DNA of 64,000 nucleotides. Origin: Melioribacter roseus P3M-2 (GTDB lineage: Bacteria; Bacteroidota; Ignavibacteria; Ignavibacteriales; Melioribacteraceae). The stretch covers positions 1,798,001 to 1,862,000 of the forward strand of contig NC_018178.1 of NCBI RefSeq assembly GCF_000279145.1, read 5' to 3'. Position 1 is the stretch's first letter. Every line of letters starts with the position of its first letter. The notes below the pieces were generated by a model that had not been told where the DNA came from, did no database searches, and saw nothing but the letters and a program-made list of their open reading frames with translations. The translations under genes were made by a program, and so were the position numbers. This document shows, one piece after another, positions 9,635-18,163 of the stretch.

Positions 9635-11424
9635 TGTCCGATCACAGAAAAGACGATGAAATATTAGGCAAAGCCTACGACGCCAAATTAATGAGACGGC
9701 TTTTGTCTTACGTAAAGCCGTACAAAGGTTATGTAACGCTTGCAATCCTGCTGAATATTGTGGTCGCTATTTTGCCGTCCGTCCGGCCTTATCTGACCAA
9801 AATTGCTATTGACGATTATATAGCCAATAAAGACTTCGACGGGCTGATTACAATAGCGGCTCTTTTGCTCGGAACGCTTCTGTCGCAGGCGGTAGTGCAA
9901 TACTTCTTAACCTATTTCACGGAATTGATGGGACAGAAGATAATTTTCGACATCAGGGTGCAACTGTTTCGTCATGTGGAAAGATTGGCTTTGAAATTCT
10001 TCGACAAGACTCCGATCGGTCGTATTGTAACCAGAGTAACGAACGATGTGGAATCGCTCAATGAAATGTTCTCTTCGGGAATAGTGTCGGTTTTCAGCGA
10101 TATCTTTGTAATTATCTGGATTTTCTTCTTCATGTTTACGATGTCGTGGGATCTGGCGCTTGTTACTCTTTCGGTAATTCCGATTCTTTTTTACGCTACC
10201 TTTTTGTTCAGGAAAAAAGTCAGGGAAGCATATCGGGACGTCAGGTATCATCTTGCGCGCCTAAATTCGTATATGCAGGAGCATATAACCGGCATGAACG
10301 TGGTTCAACTTTTTTCGAAAGAGGAAGAAGAACTGAAAAAATTTTCTTCGATTAACAACGATTACAAAAACGCCAACATACGCTCGGTCTTTTATTACGC
10401 AATCTTTTTCCCGTTTGTCGAACTTCTGAGCGCAATTTCAATCGGTTTGATTATATGGTACGGCGGCGGGGAGGTTGTGCAAAACACTCTGACTCTCGGC
10501 GTGCTAATAGCGTTTCTTCAGTATACAGAGATGTTCTGGCGACCTGTGAGAGACCTTTCGGAAAAATATAATATTCTTCAAACCGCTATGGCTTCTTCGG
10601 AAAGGATATTCAAACTACTCGACGATAAAACCTTCGTTAAAAATCCGGAAAATCCCGTCAAATTGGAGAACGTCAAAGGCGAAATCGAATTTAAGAATGT
10701 GTGGTTCGCTTATAATCCGGGAGAATACGTTCTGAAAGACATTTCGTTTAAGATTAATGCCGGGGAAACGGCGGCAATAGTAGGCGCCACGGGAGCGGGC
10801 AAGACGAGCATCATCAATATTCTAACGCGTTTCTACGATATCGAAAAAGGCGCAATATTTATCGACGGCGTCGATATAAGTAAAGTTGACAAAAGAGATT
10901 TGAGAAGGTATATTTCCGTAGTGCTGCAGGACGTATATCTTTTCTCGGGCACGATAAAGTCAAATATTTCTCTCGGCAGCGGAGAGATTACGGAAGAACA
11001 GATAATAAACGCGGCAAAAACCGTAGGAGCTCACGATTTCATAATGAAGTTGCCCGGTAAATACGATGAAATCGTTAAAGAAAAAGGAGCTACGCTAAGC
11101 GTCGGACAGAAGCAATTAATTTCGTTTGCCAGGGCGCTCGCATATAATCCCAAAATATTGATACTCGACGAGGCTACGTCGAGCATAGATACCGAAACTG
11201 AAATATTAATTCAAAAAGCAATTGAAGAATTACTTCGGGGGAGAACCTCAATTGTAATAGCCCACCGGCTTTCCACAATTCAGAATGCCGACAAAATCCT
11301 TGTCATGCATAAAGGAGAATTGAAAGAAGTCGGCACTCATCAGGAACTGCTGGCTCGCAAGGGAATCTATTACAAGCTATACCAATTACAGTACAAAGAT
11401 CAGGAAGTAATTAAATCCAACTAA
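9634..11424 (+). CDS. ABC exporter half-transporter with degenerate signature (heterodimer subunit 2)
   Basis: Second half exporter: transmembrane domain (about residues 15-330) plus ATPase domain. Walker A is GATGAGKTS and Walker B ILILDE with the catalytic Glu513 present, but the signature is LSVGQ (488-492) instead of LSGGQ; the changed codon GTC is at 11101-11103. It complements the protein encoded at 6860, whose Walker B is defective, so the pair should form one canonical and one degenerate nucleotide site. The start overlaps the dehydrogenase stop. fbp follows after 13 bp. Confidence 0.9.
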   Translation: MSDHRKDDEILGKAYDAKLMRRLLSYVKPYKGYVTLAILLNIVVAILPSVRPYLTKIAIDDYIANKDFDGLITIAALLLGTLLSQAVVQYFLTYFTELMGQKIIFDIRVQLFRHVERLALKFFDKTPIGRIVTRVTNDVESLNEMFSSGIVSVFSDIFVIIWIFFFMFTMSWDLALVTLSVIPILFYATFLFRKKVREAYRDVRYHLARLNSYMQEHITGMNVVQLFSKEEEELKKFSSINNDYKNANIRSVFYYAIFFPFVELLSAISIGLIIWYGGGEVVQNTLTLGVLIAFLQYTEMFWRPVRDLSEKYNILQTAMASSERIFKLLDDKTFVKNPENPVKLENVKGEIEFKNVWFAYNPGEYVLKDISFKINAGETAAIVGATGAGKTSIINILTRFYDIEKGAIFIDGVDISKVDKRDLRRYISVVLQDVYLFSGTIKSNISLGSGEITEEQIINAAKTVGAHDFIMKLPGKYDEIVKEKGATLSVGQKQLISFARALAYNPKILILDEATSSIDTETEILIQKAIEELLRGRTSIVIAHRLSTIQNADKILVMHKGELKEVGTHQELLARKGIYYKLYQLQYKDQEVIKSN

Positions 11425-11437
11425 AGCAGGAGGCGTT

Positions 11438-12448
11438 ATGCCTTTGAAGCAATTTATGACGCTCCCCCGTCATATCCTCGAAGGTGAAAAGTTGCATCCC
11501 GAAGCTACGGGAGAATTATCCGCCATCTTATTGCAATTGGGATTGGCTGCAAAAGTAATTTCACTGGAAGTAAACAAAGCGGGCCTGGTAGAGATTCTCG
11601 GTTTTACAGGCAAAACGAACGTTCACGGCGAGGACGTCAAAAAACTCGATATGTTCGCTCACGAAATGCTTATTCGTGCAATGGACCACGGCGGACACTT
11701 TTGCGTTATGGCCTCGGAAGAAGACGAGAATATTATCCACCTGCCGCCTCATCAGAAAATCGGAAAGTACGTTCTTCTGTTCGATCCGCTTGACGGCTCG
11801 TCGAATATCGAGGCTAATGTGAGTATCGGCACTATTTTTTCGATCTACAAACGTATAAGCAAAGGCGACGGTCCCGGCGTCATCGAAGACTGTTTGCAAC
11901 CGGGTTTTAAGCAAGTGGCTGCGGGTTATATTGTATACGGTCCTTCCACAATATTTGTCTACAGCGCCGGACACGGCGTTTATGGGTTTACATTGGATCC
12001 GGCATTCGGCGAGTTCCTTTTATCGCACGATAATATTAAGATTCCCGCTCGAGGCAGAATCTACAGTATTAATGAAGGTAATTATAATTCGTGGAGCAGG
12101 GGATTAAAAAAATATATAAAGCATCTTCAGGCAAGTAAATTCGAAGGAAAACCGTATCAATTGAGATATGTCGGCTCGATGGTTGCCGACATACACAGAA
12201 CGCTTTTATACGGAGGCACGTTTATGTATCCCGGCGATAAGAGGAATCCGAAAGGCAAATTGCGACTCGTTTACGAATGCAATCCTTTATCATTTATTAT
12301 AGAAGCGGCAGGCGGAGTTGCAATAGACGGAGAAAGACGAATTCTCGAACTTACGCCTTCTTCGCTCCACGAACGGACTCCCATTTTTGCCGGCAGTAAA
12401 GATGATATAGAACTTCTTAAAAAATTTTTGGACGAAGAAAAAGAATAA
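11438..12448 (+). CDS. fbp: Fructose-1,6-bisphosphatase class I
   Basis: Hydrolyses fructose-1,6-bisphosphate to fructose-6-phosphate in gluconeogenesis. The metal-binding core DPLDGSSNIEANVSIGTIF is present, with the upstream acidic EEDE stretch and a C-terminal LTPSSLHERTPIFAGS. 336 residues matches class I. A good ribosome site (AGGAGGCG) precedes the ATG. It is last in the leuS-to-fbp run of plus-strand genes and is followed by a hairpin at 12485. With pckA at 15.3 kb it gives the window two gluconeogenic steps. Confidence 0.96.
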   Translation: MPLKQFMTLPRHILEGEKLHPEATGELSAILLQLGLAAKVISLEVNKAGLVEILGFTGKTNVHGEDVKKLDMFAHEMLIRAMDHGGHFCVMASEEDENIIHLPPHQKIGKYVLLFDPLDGSSNIEANVSIGTIFSIYKRISKGDGPGVIEDCLQPGFKQVAAGYIVYGPSTIFVYSAGHGVYGFTLDPAFGEFLLSHDNIKIPARGRIYSINEGNYNSWSRGLKKYIKHLQASKFEGKPYQLRYVGSMVADIHRTLLYGGTFMYPGDKRNPKGKLRLVYECNPLSFIIEAAGGVAIDGERRILELTPSSLHERTPIFAGSKDDIELLKKFLDEEKE

Positions 12449-12484
12449 GAAGGATTTATTACCTGAAGGCGATTTGTGATGAAT

Positions 12485-12507
12485 AAGGCTGGAAGAAATC
12501 CAGCCTT
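12485..12507. terminator. Stem-loop between convergent fbp and small ORF
   Basis: AAGGCTGGA (12485-12493) pairs perfectly with TCCAGCCTT (12499-12507) around a 5-base loop. It lies between the stop codons of two converging genes, as a bidirectional terminator would. It lacks a strong U-tract on either strand, so termination may be weak. Confidence 0.55.
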
Positions 12508-12522
12508 AAAATGAAATACCGG

Positions 12523-12783
12523 TTAAAAATCTTTAATGCCTTCGTCTATCAAAGCGGCAAGTTCTTTCTCGCCGATGTTTTCGAATTTTATTTTAGCCGA
12601 TTTCAAAATGACAGCCGGCGGATCGCCTTCGCCTTTTTTAAAACGGTATAAATTGAACGCCAATCTGTATCGCTCGTTAGGGATCGGTATATATTTTTCG
12701 AGCGTTTCCACAAAATTATAACATTTTTTTTCTAACGAATCTTCCGGAAAAGTTTTTGTGCCGGGTGATGGTAATGTCGTCAT
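12523..12783 (-). CDS. Small conserved-looking protein of unknown function (86 aa)
   Basis: I do not recognise this protein. It is 86 residues, charged, without signal peptide or membrane segment, predicted mostly helical (KKCYNFVETLEKYI, EKELAALIDEG). It has its own promoter-like element (12814-12845) and a terminator-like hairpin after the stop, which is why I treat it as real. It converges on fbp and diverges from the GT9/kdtA pair. Confidence 0.6.
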   Translation of the reverse strand: MTTLPSPGTKTFPEDSLEKKCYNFVETLEKYIPIPNERYRLAFNLYRFKKGEGDPPAVILKSAKIKFENIGEKELAALIDEGIKDF

Positions 12784-12813
12784 AACTCAACTCACATTTC
12801 GTAATTTATTTGC

Positions 12814-12845
12814 CAAAAATAATGAAGATTGGGCTTAGTTGCCAA
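12814..12845 (-). promoter_or_regulatory. Putative Bacteroidota-type promoter for the 86-aa ORF
   Basis: On the minus strand TATTTTTG (12814-12821) matches the -7 consensus TAnnTTTG, with TTG (12843-12845) 21 bp upstream. The predicted transcript start lies about 24 bases before the ATG at 12783. Motif match only. Confidence 0.4.
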
Positions 12846-12862
12846 CGATACGGCTATAAGTT

Positions 12863-12892
12863 TTGAATCGTTCGTCGAAATGTCTAAATTTG
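12863..12892 (+). promoter_or_regulatory. Putative Bacteroidota-type promoter for the GT9/kdtA pair
   Basis: TTG (12863-12865), a 19-bp spacer, then TAAATTTG (12885-12892), a full match to the TTG/TAnnTTTG promoter known from Bacteroidota. It ends 24 bases before the GTG start at 12917, leaving room for the AAAGGTG ribosome site. Confidence 0.5.
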
Positions 12893-12916
12893 CATTAAAC
12901 AAAAGGTGTTCTCGTT

Positions 12917-13903
12917 GTGGATGAAAATCGTCCTCTAAAAATTCTCGTAATACGGTTAAGTTCTCTGGGCGACGTAATACTAACCACGCCTGTCATCCGC
13001 GCATTAAAATCCAAATACAAAAATGCGGAAATCGATTTTGTGGTAAAACCTCAATACGCCGACGCGCTGGCTTACAATAAATACCTGCACGGAGTTTTGA
13101 AATATGATAAGAATAATATTAAAGAATTATTGAAAGAAATTTCGTCTCGACGTTACGATATGGTTGTCGATTTACAGAATAATCTTAGAAGCAACCGAAT
13201 TAATATTGCCGCCGGCGGTCGAATTTACAGGTTCAGAAAACCGGCCGTTAAGAAAATCCTTTTATCTAAATTCCGTATTAATTTATACGACAAAGTTATA
13301 TCCATACCCGAATTATATGCTGCTTCCGTACCCGGATTAAAGCTGGACGGTTACGGTACGGAAGTATTTCTGCCGAACGATATTAATTCAGATCTGGGCG
13401 AAGGAAATTATATCGGTTTTTGCCCCGGTTCAAGACATTTTACTAAAATGTGGCCTTCGGAATATTTTATTAAATTGGGAAATAAAATTCATGAAAGAGG
13501 TTTTCGAATAATTCTTTTCGGAGGGAAAGCCGACAGGGAATTATGTAAAACTATAGCGGACGGTATTCCGGGAGCTGTCGATTTGAGCAACGACGATAAT
13601 CTTCTGCAACTTGCGGTTAACATGAAAAAGTGCAAATTGATTGTAAGCAACGACACGGGATTGATGCACCTTGCCGCATCTCAAAATATTCCTCTGGTTG
13701 TGGTTTTCGGATCCAGCGTTAAAGAATTCGGATTCCTGCCGTACAAAGTCAAATACGGACTCGTAGAAAAAGAAGGGCTGGAATGCCGACCGTGCAGTCA
13801 TATCGGCCTCGAAAAATGTCCCGAAGGACATTTCAACTGTATGAAAGAATTAACTCCCGACGTGGTTTTAGATAACTTAATAAAATTGCTTGAAGACAAA
13901 TGA
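12917..13903 (+). CDS. Glycosyltransferase family 9 (heptosyltransferase-like)
   Basis: Probable lipopolysaccharide-core heptosyltransferase acting at the inner membrane face. The N-terminus ILVIRLSSLGDVILTTPVI and the C-terminal ADP-sugar site VSNDTGLMHLAA are typical of GT9 (WaaC/WaaF/RfaQ). A cysteine cluster near the C-terminus (CRPCSHIGLEKC) also occurs in many members. 328 residues, GTG start with AAAGGTG upstream. It overlaps kdtA by four bases (ATGA), consistent with a lipid A/core operon. The exact heptose position is not predictable. Confidence 0.88.
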   Translation: MDENRPLKILVIRLSSLGDVILTTPVIRALKSKYKNAEIDFVVKPQYADALAYNKYLHGVLKYDKNNIKELLKEISSRRYDMVVDLQNNLRSNRINIAAGGRIYRFRKPAVKKILLSKFRINLYDKVISIPELYAASVPGLKLDGYGTEVFLPNDINSDLGEGNYIGFCPGSRHFTKMWPSEYFIKLGNKIHERGFRIILFGGKADRELCKTIADGIPGAVDLSNDDNLLQLAVNMKKCKLIVSNDTGLMHLAASQNIPLVVVFGSSVKEFGFLPYKVKYGLVEKEGLECRPCSHIGLEKCPEGHFNCMKELTPDVVLDNLIKLLEDK

Positions 13904-15174
13904 AAAGATTCTGGCAAATAGTATATAACATTTTCTTTTACCCGTTATCTGCGCTTTTGAAAGCAGTTTCGCCGTTGGTCGGCGGAAAGATAAGAATGAG
14001 CGTTCAAGAGAGGGAGCGCCTTTTTGAAAATTTGATAATTGCGATGGCGGATATCGACCGCTCAAAAAAAATGGTTTGGTTTCACGCTTCTTCGATGGGC
14101 GAATTCGAGCAGGCAAAACCGATTGTCGAAAAACTAAAACAGGAAAGGGATATTCTTGTCCTCGCCACATTCTTTTCCCCGTCCGGTTATCGCAATTCGG
14201 TTAAATATCCTCATGCGGATATAATTTCATATATGCCCTTTGACAGGATAAAAGACGTTAAACGCTTTTTGGATATAACCCAGCCCGATCTCGTGATATT
14301 TATGCGATACGATATCTGGCCGAATACGATCTGGCAGCTTGAAAAAAGAGGCATACCTTATTTAATAGCTGATGCAACAATGCGCCCGGGCAGTAACCGC
14401 CTGCTGCCGGTAATTCGCTCTTTTCACAAATACGTCTTCGACAGCGCGGCAAAAATCCTGACCGTTTCCGAAAACGACGCTATTAATTTCCTAAAGTTCG
14501 GATTATCTCCGGAAAAAGTAGCGCCTGTGGGCGATACGCGTTTCGACAGGGTTTACATAAAAAGTATGACGGCAAGGGAAAAGAAAATTATAAATGAAGA
14601 CGTGCTGAAACATAAAAAAGTGCTTGTACTTGGAAGCGTTTGGGAAACCGACGAGGAAGTAATATTTCCCGCATTAATTAAACTGATGAAATATGCGCCG
14701 GAACTTATTATAATTGTAGTTCCTCACGAGCCCGATTTAATTCATCTCGAAAAGATTGAAAATGACTTTTATAAAAAATTTCCCACGATAAGATTTTCGC
14801 TTATGAATGATTACAAGGACGAACGAGTAATCATTGTCGATTCTGTTGGTATCTTGCTTACGCTTTACAGTTATGCCGATGCAGCTTATGTGGGCGGTAG
14901 TTTTCGTCAAATTCACAATGTGCTCGAACCCGCCGTTTATTCTATTCCGGTCGTCTACGGACCCAAAATCGAAACGAGTCAGGAAGCAATCCAAATGCAT
15001 AAACTGGGCGGCGGCATTATCATAAAAAATAAAAAAGAAGCTTATAAAACGTTCCGGCGCTTGTTTACAGACGATGACTATAGAAAAAAAGCCGGGGAAA
15101 TAGCGGGCGAGTTTGTAAAAAAGAATACGGGAGCGACAGATAAAATACTTAAGGAAATATACAAATACATATAA
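13900..15174 (+). CDS. waaA: 3-deoxy-D-manno-octulosonic acid (KDO) transferase
   Basis: Adds KDO from CMP-KDO to lipid IVA, an inner-membrane-anchored step of lipopolysaccharide synthesis. The GT30 N-terminal domain (WFHASSMGEFEQAKP, then TFFSPSGY) and the C-terminal GT-B half (GSVWETDEEV, VVPHEPD, YVGGSF) are all recognisable. The N-terminal 20 residues are hydrophobic and fit the membrane anchor. 424 residues is normal. The start overlaps the GT9 stop. It shows the host makes an LPS-type outer membrane. Confidence 0.95.
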   Translation: MKRFWQIVYNIFFYPLSALLKAVSPLVGGKIRMSVQERERLFENLIIAMADIDRSKKMVWFHASSMGEFEQAKPIVEKLKQERDILVLATFFSPSGYRNSVKYPHADIISYMPFDRIKDVKRFLDITQPDLVIFMRYDIWPNTIWQLEKRGIPYLIADATMRPGSNRLLPVIRSFHKYVFDSAAKILTVSENDAINFLKFGLSPEKVAPVGDTRFDRVYIKSMTAREKKIINEDVLKHKKVLVLGSVWETDEEVIFPALIKLMKYAPELIIIVVPHEPDLIHLEKIENDFYKKFPTIRFSLMNDYKDERVIIVDSVGILLTLYSYADAAYVGGSFRQIHNVLEPAVYSIPVVYGPKIETSQEAIQMHKLGGGIIIKNKKEAYKTFRRLFTDDDYRKKAGEIAGEFVKKNTGATDKILKEIYKYI

Positions 15175-15215
15175 TTTACTGTAAAAAGTAAACCATTATC
15201 ATCCAGCAGTCTTGG

Positions 15216-15246
15216 TTGATAAGGTAGTTCTAATTTTATACCTTTG
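15216..15246 (+). promoter_or_regulatory. Putative Bacteroidota-type promoter for pckA
   Basis: TTG (15216-15218), 20 bp, then TACCTTTG (15239-15246), matching TTG/TAnnTTTG. It ends 30 bases before the ATG at 15277 and lies in the gap after waaA. Motif and position only. Confidence 0.45.
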
Positions 15247-15276
15247 TGTCGTATTATAGAAATAAATGGAGTTTCT

Positions 15277-16872
15277 ATGAAATCAAAACTTGAAATCTGG
15301 CAGCAACTGAACGATATGGGAATAAAAAATATTAATAATATTTTTTATAATCTGACTACGCCGGCTCTCTACGAACAGGCGGCAAGACGAAGAGAAGCTA
15401 TGATAGCCCACATGGGTCCTCTGGTAGTTAGAACCGGTCAGCATACGGGCAGAAGTCCTAACGATAAGTTCTTGGTGAAAGAGCCTTCGAGTCAGGAGCA
15501 GGTATGGTGGGGTAATGTTAATAAGCCGATAGAAGAAAAATATTTCGACAGAATATTCGCTCATATGTGTTCTTACGTGCAAAACAAGGATTTGTACGTT
15601 CAGGATTTATATGCCGGCGCAGATCCCGACTACCGGCTGCCGATTAGAGTAATAACCGAAACCGCATGGCACAACCTTTTTGCAAGAAATTTGTTTATCA
15701 AAGCCGAGGGCGAAGATCTCGTTAATCATAAACCGGAATTTACGGTTATTAATTTGCCGTATTTTCAAGCCGACCCGGAAACCGACGGCACCAATTCTGG
15801 CGTTTTTATTATAATCAACTTTGGTAAAAAACTCGTTTTGATCGGGGGGACAAGTTACGCAGGCGAAATTAAAAAATCGATTTTTACAATAATGAATTAT
15901 CTAATGCCTCTCAAAGGAGTAATGTCGATGCATTGTTCGGCTAATGTGGGCAAAGAAGGCGATGTGGCTGTTATGTTCGGCTTGTCCGGTACGGGAAAGA
16001 CTACTCTGTCAGCCGACCCGGAAAGAAAATTAATCGGAGACGACGAACACGGATGGAGCGACAAGGGCGTATTTAATTATGAAGGCGGATGCTATGCAAA
16101 GGTAATCAGATTGTCAGCCGAATCCGAACCCTTTATTTACGAAACCACGAGGAAGTTCGGAACTATTCTCGAAAATGTAGCTATGGACGTTAATACGCGT
16201 ATGCTCGACCTGAACGACGATTCTCTAACCGAAAACACGCGAGCGGCCTATCCGATCAATTATATTCCGAACATAGCGCCCGAAGGAAGAGGAGGGCATC
16301 CGAAAAATATTGTAATGCTTACCGCCGACGCATTCGGAGTTATGCCGCCAATTGCAAAACTTACTCCTGAACAAGCAATGTACCACTTTCTGTCGGGCTA
16401 CACCGCAAAAGTGGCGGGTACGGAAAAAGGCGTTACCGAGCCGAAAGCAACTTTTAGCGCTTGTTTCGGAGCTCCGTTTATGGTTCTTAAACCTTCGGTA
16501 TACGCAAAATTGCTCGGCGACAAAATTCAAAAATACAATGTGAATTGCTGGCTTGTAAATACCGGATGGACAGGAGGTCCTTACGGAACCGGAAGCAGAA
16601 TGAAGATCGAATATACCCGCAGAATGCTTAACGCGGCGCTGTCCGGCGAACTCGAAAGTGTCGTAACTTATAAGGACAATTATTTCGGACTCGAAGTGCC
16701 TACTAAGATCAACGGTATTCCGGATGAAATTCTACATCCTCAGAATACATGGCCGGATAAATCGAAATACGACGAAACAGCCCGTAAATTGGCGGCAATG
16801 TTTAAGGAGAATTTCAAGAATTTCGAAGCAAACGTCTCTGAAGATGTGAAAAAAGCCGGTCCTATTGTTTAA
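15277..16872 (+). CDS. pckA: Phosphoenolpyruvate carboxykinase (ATP)
   Basis: Converts oxaloacetate and ATP to phosphoenolpyruvate, CO2 and ADP (gluconeogenesis). The kinase-1a P-loop GLSGTGKTTLS, the PEPCK-specific GDDEHGW, and RTGQHTGRSPNDKF near residue 50 are all present. An in-frame TTG at 15244 would add 11 residues, but ATG 15277 has GGAG five bases upstream and gives the normal N-terminus MKSKLEIWQQL; 531 residues. It converges on pdxB, with a strong hairpin in between. Confidence 0.96.
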   Translation: MKSKLEIWQQLNDMGIKNINNIFYNLTTPALYEQAARRREAMIAHMGPLVVRTGQHTGRSPNDKFLVKEPSSQEQVWWGNVNKPIEEKYFDRIFAHMCSYVQNKDLYVQDLYAGADPDYRLPIRVITETAWHNLFARNLFIKAEGEDLVNHKPEFTVINLPYFQADPETDGTNSGVFIIINFGKKLVLIGGTSYAGEIKKSIFTIMNYLMPLKGVMSMHCSANVGKEGDVAVMFGLSGTGKTTLSADPERKLIGDDEHGWSDKGVFNYEGGCYAKVIRLSAESEPFIYETTRKFGTILENVAMDVNTRMLDLNDDSLTENTRAAYPINYIPNIAPEGRGGHPKNIVMLTADAFGVMPPIAKLTPEQAMYHFLSGYTAKVAGTEKGVTEPKATFSACFGAPFMVLKPSVYAKLLGDKIQKYNVNCWLVNTGWTGGPYGTGSRMKIEYTRRMLNAALSGELESVVTYKDNYFGLEVPTKINGIPDEILHPQNTWPDKSKYDETARKLAAMFKENFKNFEANVSEDVKKAGPIV

Positions 16873-16880
16873 CAATGGCT

Positions 16881-16910
16881 CGCTGTTCCGTGTTAAAAAA
16901 CGGAACAGCG
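16881..16910. terminator. Bidirectional terminator hairpin between pckA and pdxB
   Basis: CGCTGTTCCGT (16881-16891) pairs with ACGGAACAGCG (16900-16910), an 11-bp stem with an 8-base A-rich loop, placed between two converging stop codons. Confidence 0.7.
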
Positions 16911-16915
16911 AATCT

Positions 16916-18052
16916 TTATATGATTTCAAAGCGTAAGGATTTTAACATTTCTATTTGCTCGCCTGTTAATGACGAACCGTCTATCTTATAATTGAAAAAT
17001 TCCCGGCGTATTCTGTAATTTTTTCTGAGCTCGTCAAAGTAGCGCGGAAATTGTTCGTCGGATAATTTCAATCCTTCCTTCAACTTAAGACTATCGTCGT
17101 TTATATCGTAAATATTATTTAAAATATTTTTCATTAATTCCACATTGTTTTCCGTTTTCCGGGGCATTATTATGTTGTCCTCAAGTTGCATGTAATCGGG
17201 CTTCCATTTTTTTTCGACGCCGGCGTATTCGCAAAATTTATTGTAGATAAAGAGCGTGCTGTTGAGTTTGCCTTCGTATGAATATCCCGCTATATGGGGC
17301 GTAGCAATATCCGTAATGTCAAGTAATTCTCGGTCGATTGCAGGCTCGTTTTCCCAGACGTCCAGAACGGCGTTAAATCTTTTATTTTTTATTAGAGCTT
17401 TTTTAAGCGCATGATTATCTACTACTGCGCCCCGCGAAGAATTTATTAACAACGAGCCGTCGTTAATTATATTGATATTTTCTTCGTTCAGAAGATGAAC
17501 CGTATTGTCCATGCCGCCTTTGTTCAGAGGCACATGGAACGTTATGATATCGCAATTTAACGCCTCTTCCAGGCTCTTGAATTTTGAATCGCCAGTTTTT
17601 CTTTTAAGCGGAGGGTCGTTTAATATCGTATCGACGCCGAGCGCTTTCGCAAAGGCGTCTACTTTTGTACCGATATTGCCGTACCCAACGATGCCGAGAG
17701 CGCTGCCCTGAAAAGGTCTCCCCGTGCGAAAAAAAATTTCAGTAATCGCGCTGACCACATATTCAGCCACCGAATAAGCGTTGCATCCTGCGGCGTCGGC
17801 AAATCGTATGCCGGCTTTATTAAGGTAGTCTTTGTCAATGTGGTCTGTGCCGATTGTGGCTGTGGCGACGAATTTCACATTTGTTCCTTCAAGAAGATCT
17901 TTATCGACTCTAGTGATGGATCTTACCAACAGGACGTCTGCATCGATAACATCTTTTTGGGTAATCGATCTGCCGTGGAATAATTTAACTTCGCCAAATT
18001 CGCCGAATGCTTTTTTGACCTGGGGTATGTTTTCGTCTGCAATTATCAGCAT
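16916..18052 (-). CDS. pdxB: Erythronate-4-phosphate dehydrogenase
   Basis: Oxidises 4-phosphoerythronate in the DXP-independent pyridoxal-phosphate pathway. It is a D-2-hydroxyacid-dehydrogenase fold with an extra C-terminal dimerisation domain. Seen: LLVRSITRVD, ATATIGTDHID, the Rossmann motif LGIVGYGNIG, INSSRGAVVDN and a terminal ~90-residue extension ending RREFFNYKI. 378 residues matches PdxB and is longer than plain dehydrogenases of the family. It has its own -7 element (18081-18088) and reads away from the cytochrome cluster. Confidence 0.92.
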   Translation of the reverse strand: MLIIADENIPQVKKAFGEFGEVKLFHGRSITQKDVIDADVLLVRSITRVDKDLLEGTNVKFVATATIGTDHIDKDYLNKAGIRFADAAGCNAYSVAEYVVSAITEIFFRTGRPFQGSALGIVGYGNIGTKVDAFAKALGVDTILNDPPLKRKTGDSKFKSLEEALNCDIITFHVPLNKGGMDNTVHLLNEENINIINDGSLLINSSRGAVVDNHALKKALIKNKRFNAVLDVWENEPAIDRELLDITDIATPHIAGYSYEGKLNSTLFIYNKFCEYAGVEKKWKPDYMQLEDNIIMPRKTENNVELMKNILNNIYDINDDSLKLKEGLKLSDEQFPRYFDELRKNYRIRREFFNYKIDGSSLTGEQIEMLKSLRFEII

Positions 18053-18080
18053 AATGAAAAACCTCGTAAAATTTTAATGA

Positions 18081-18088
18081 CAAAAATA
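18081..18088 (-). promoter_or_regulatory. Putative -7 promoter element upstream of pdxB
   Basis: TATTTTTG on the minus strand matches TAnnTTTG and ends 28 bases upstream of the ATG at 18052. No convincing TTG -33 element is present at the usual spacing. Confidence 0.35.
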
Positions 18089-18116
18089 ATTAAATTATTA
18101 CACAGTAAGGATAATA

Positions 18117-18146
18117 AAAAAGCCGGCTTTGGAGAGCCGGCTTTTT
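18117..18146 (-). terminator. Strong intrinsic terminator of cytochrome unit A
   Basis: AGCCGGCT (18121-18128) pairs with AGCCGGCT (18135-18142), extended by four A-T pairs on each side. Read on the minus strand it ends in a run of Ts, a textbook Rho-independent terminator 18 bp after the last cytochrome gene. Confidence 0.85.
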
Positions 18147-18163
18147 CTCTTTCGAGGGGAAAA

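Noticed and set aside
16916-18052. Calling the 378-aa dehydrogenase a phosphoglycerate dehydrogenase
   Set aside because: The extra C-terminal domain and sequence pattern fit PdxB better.
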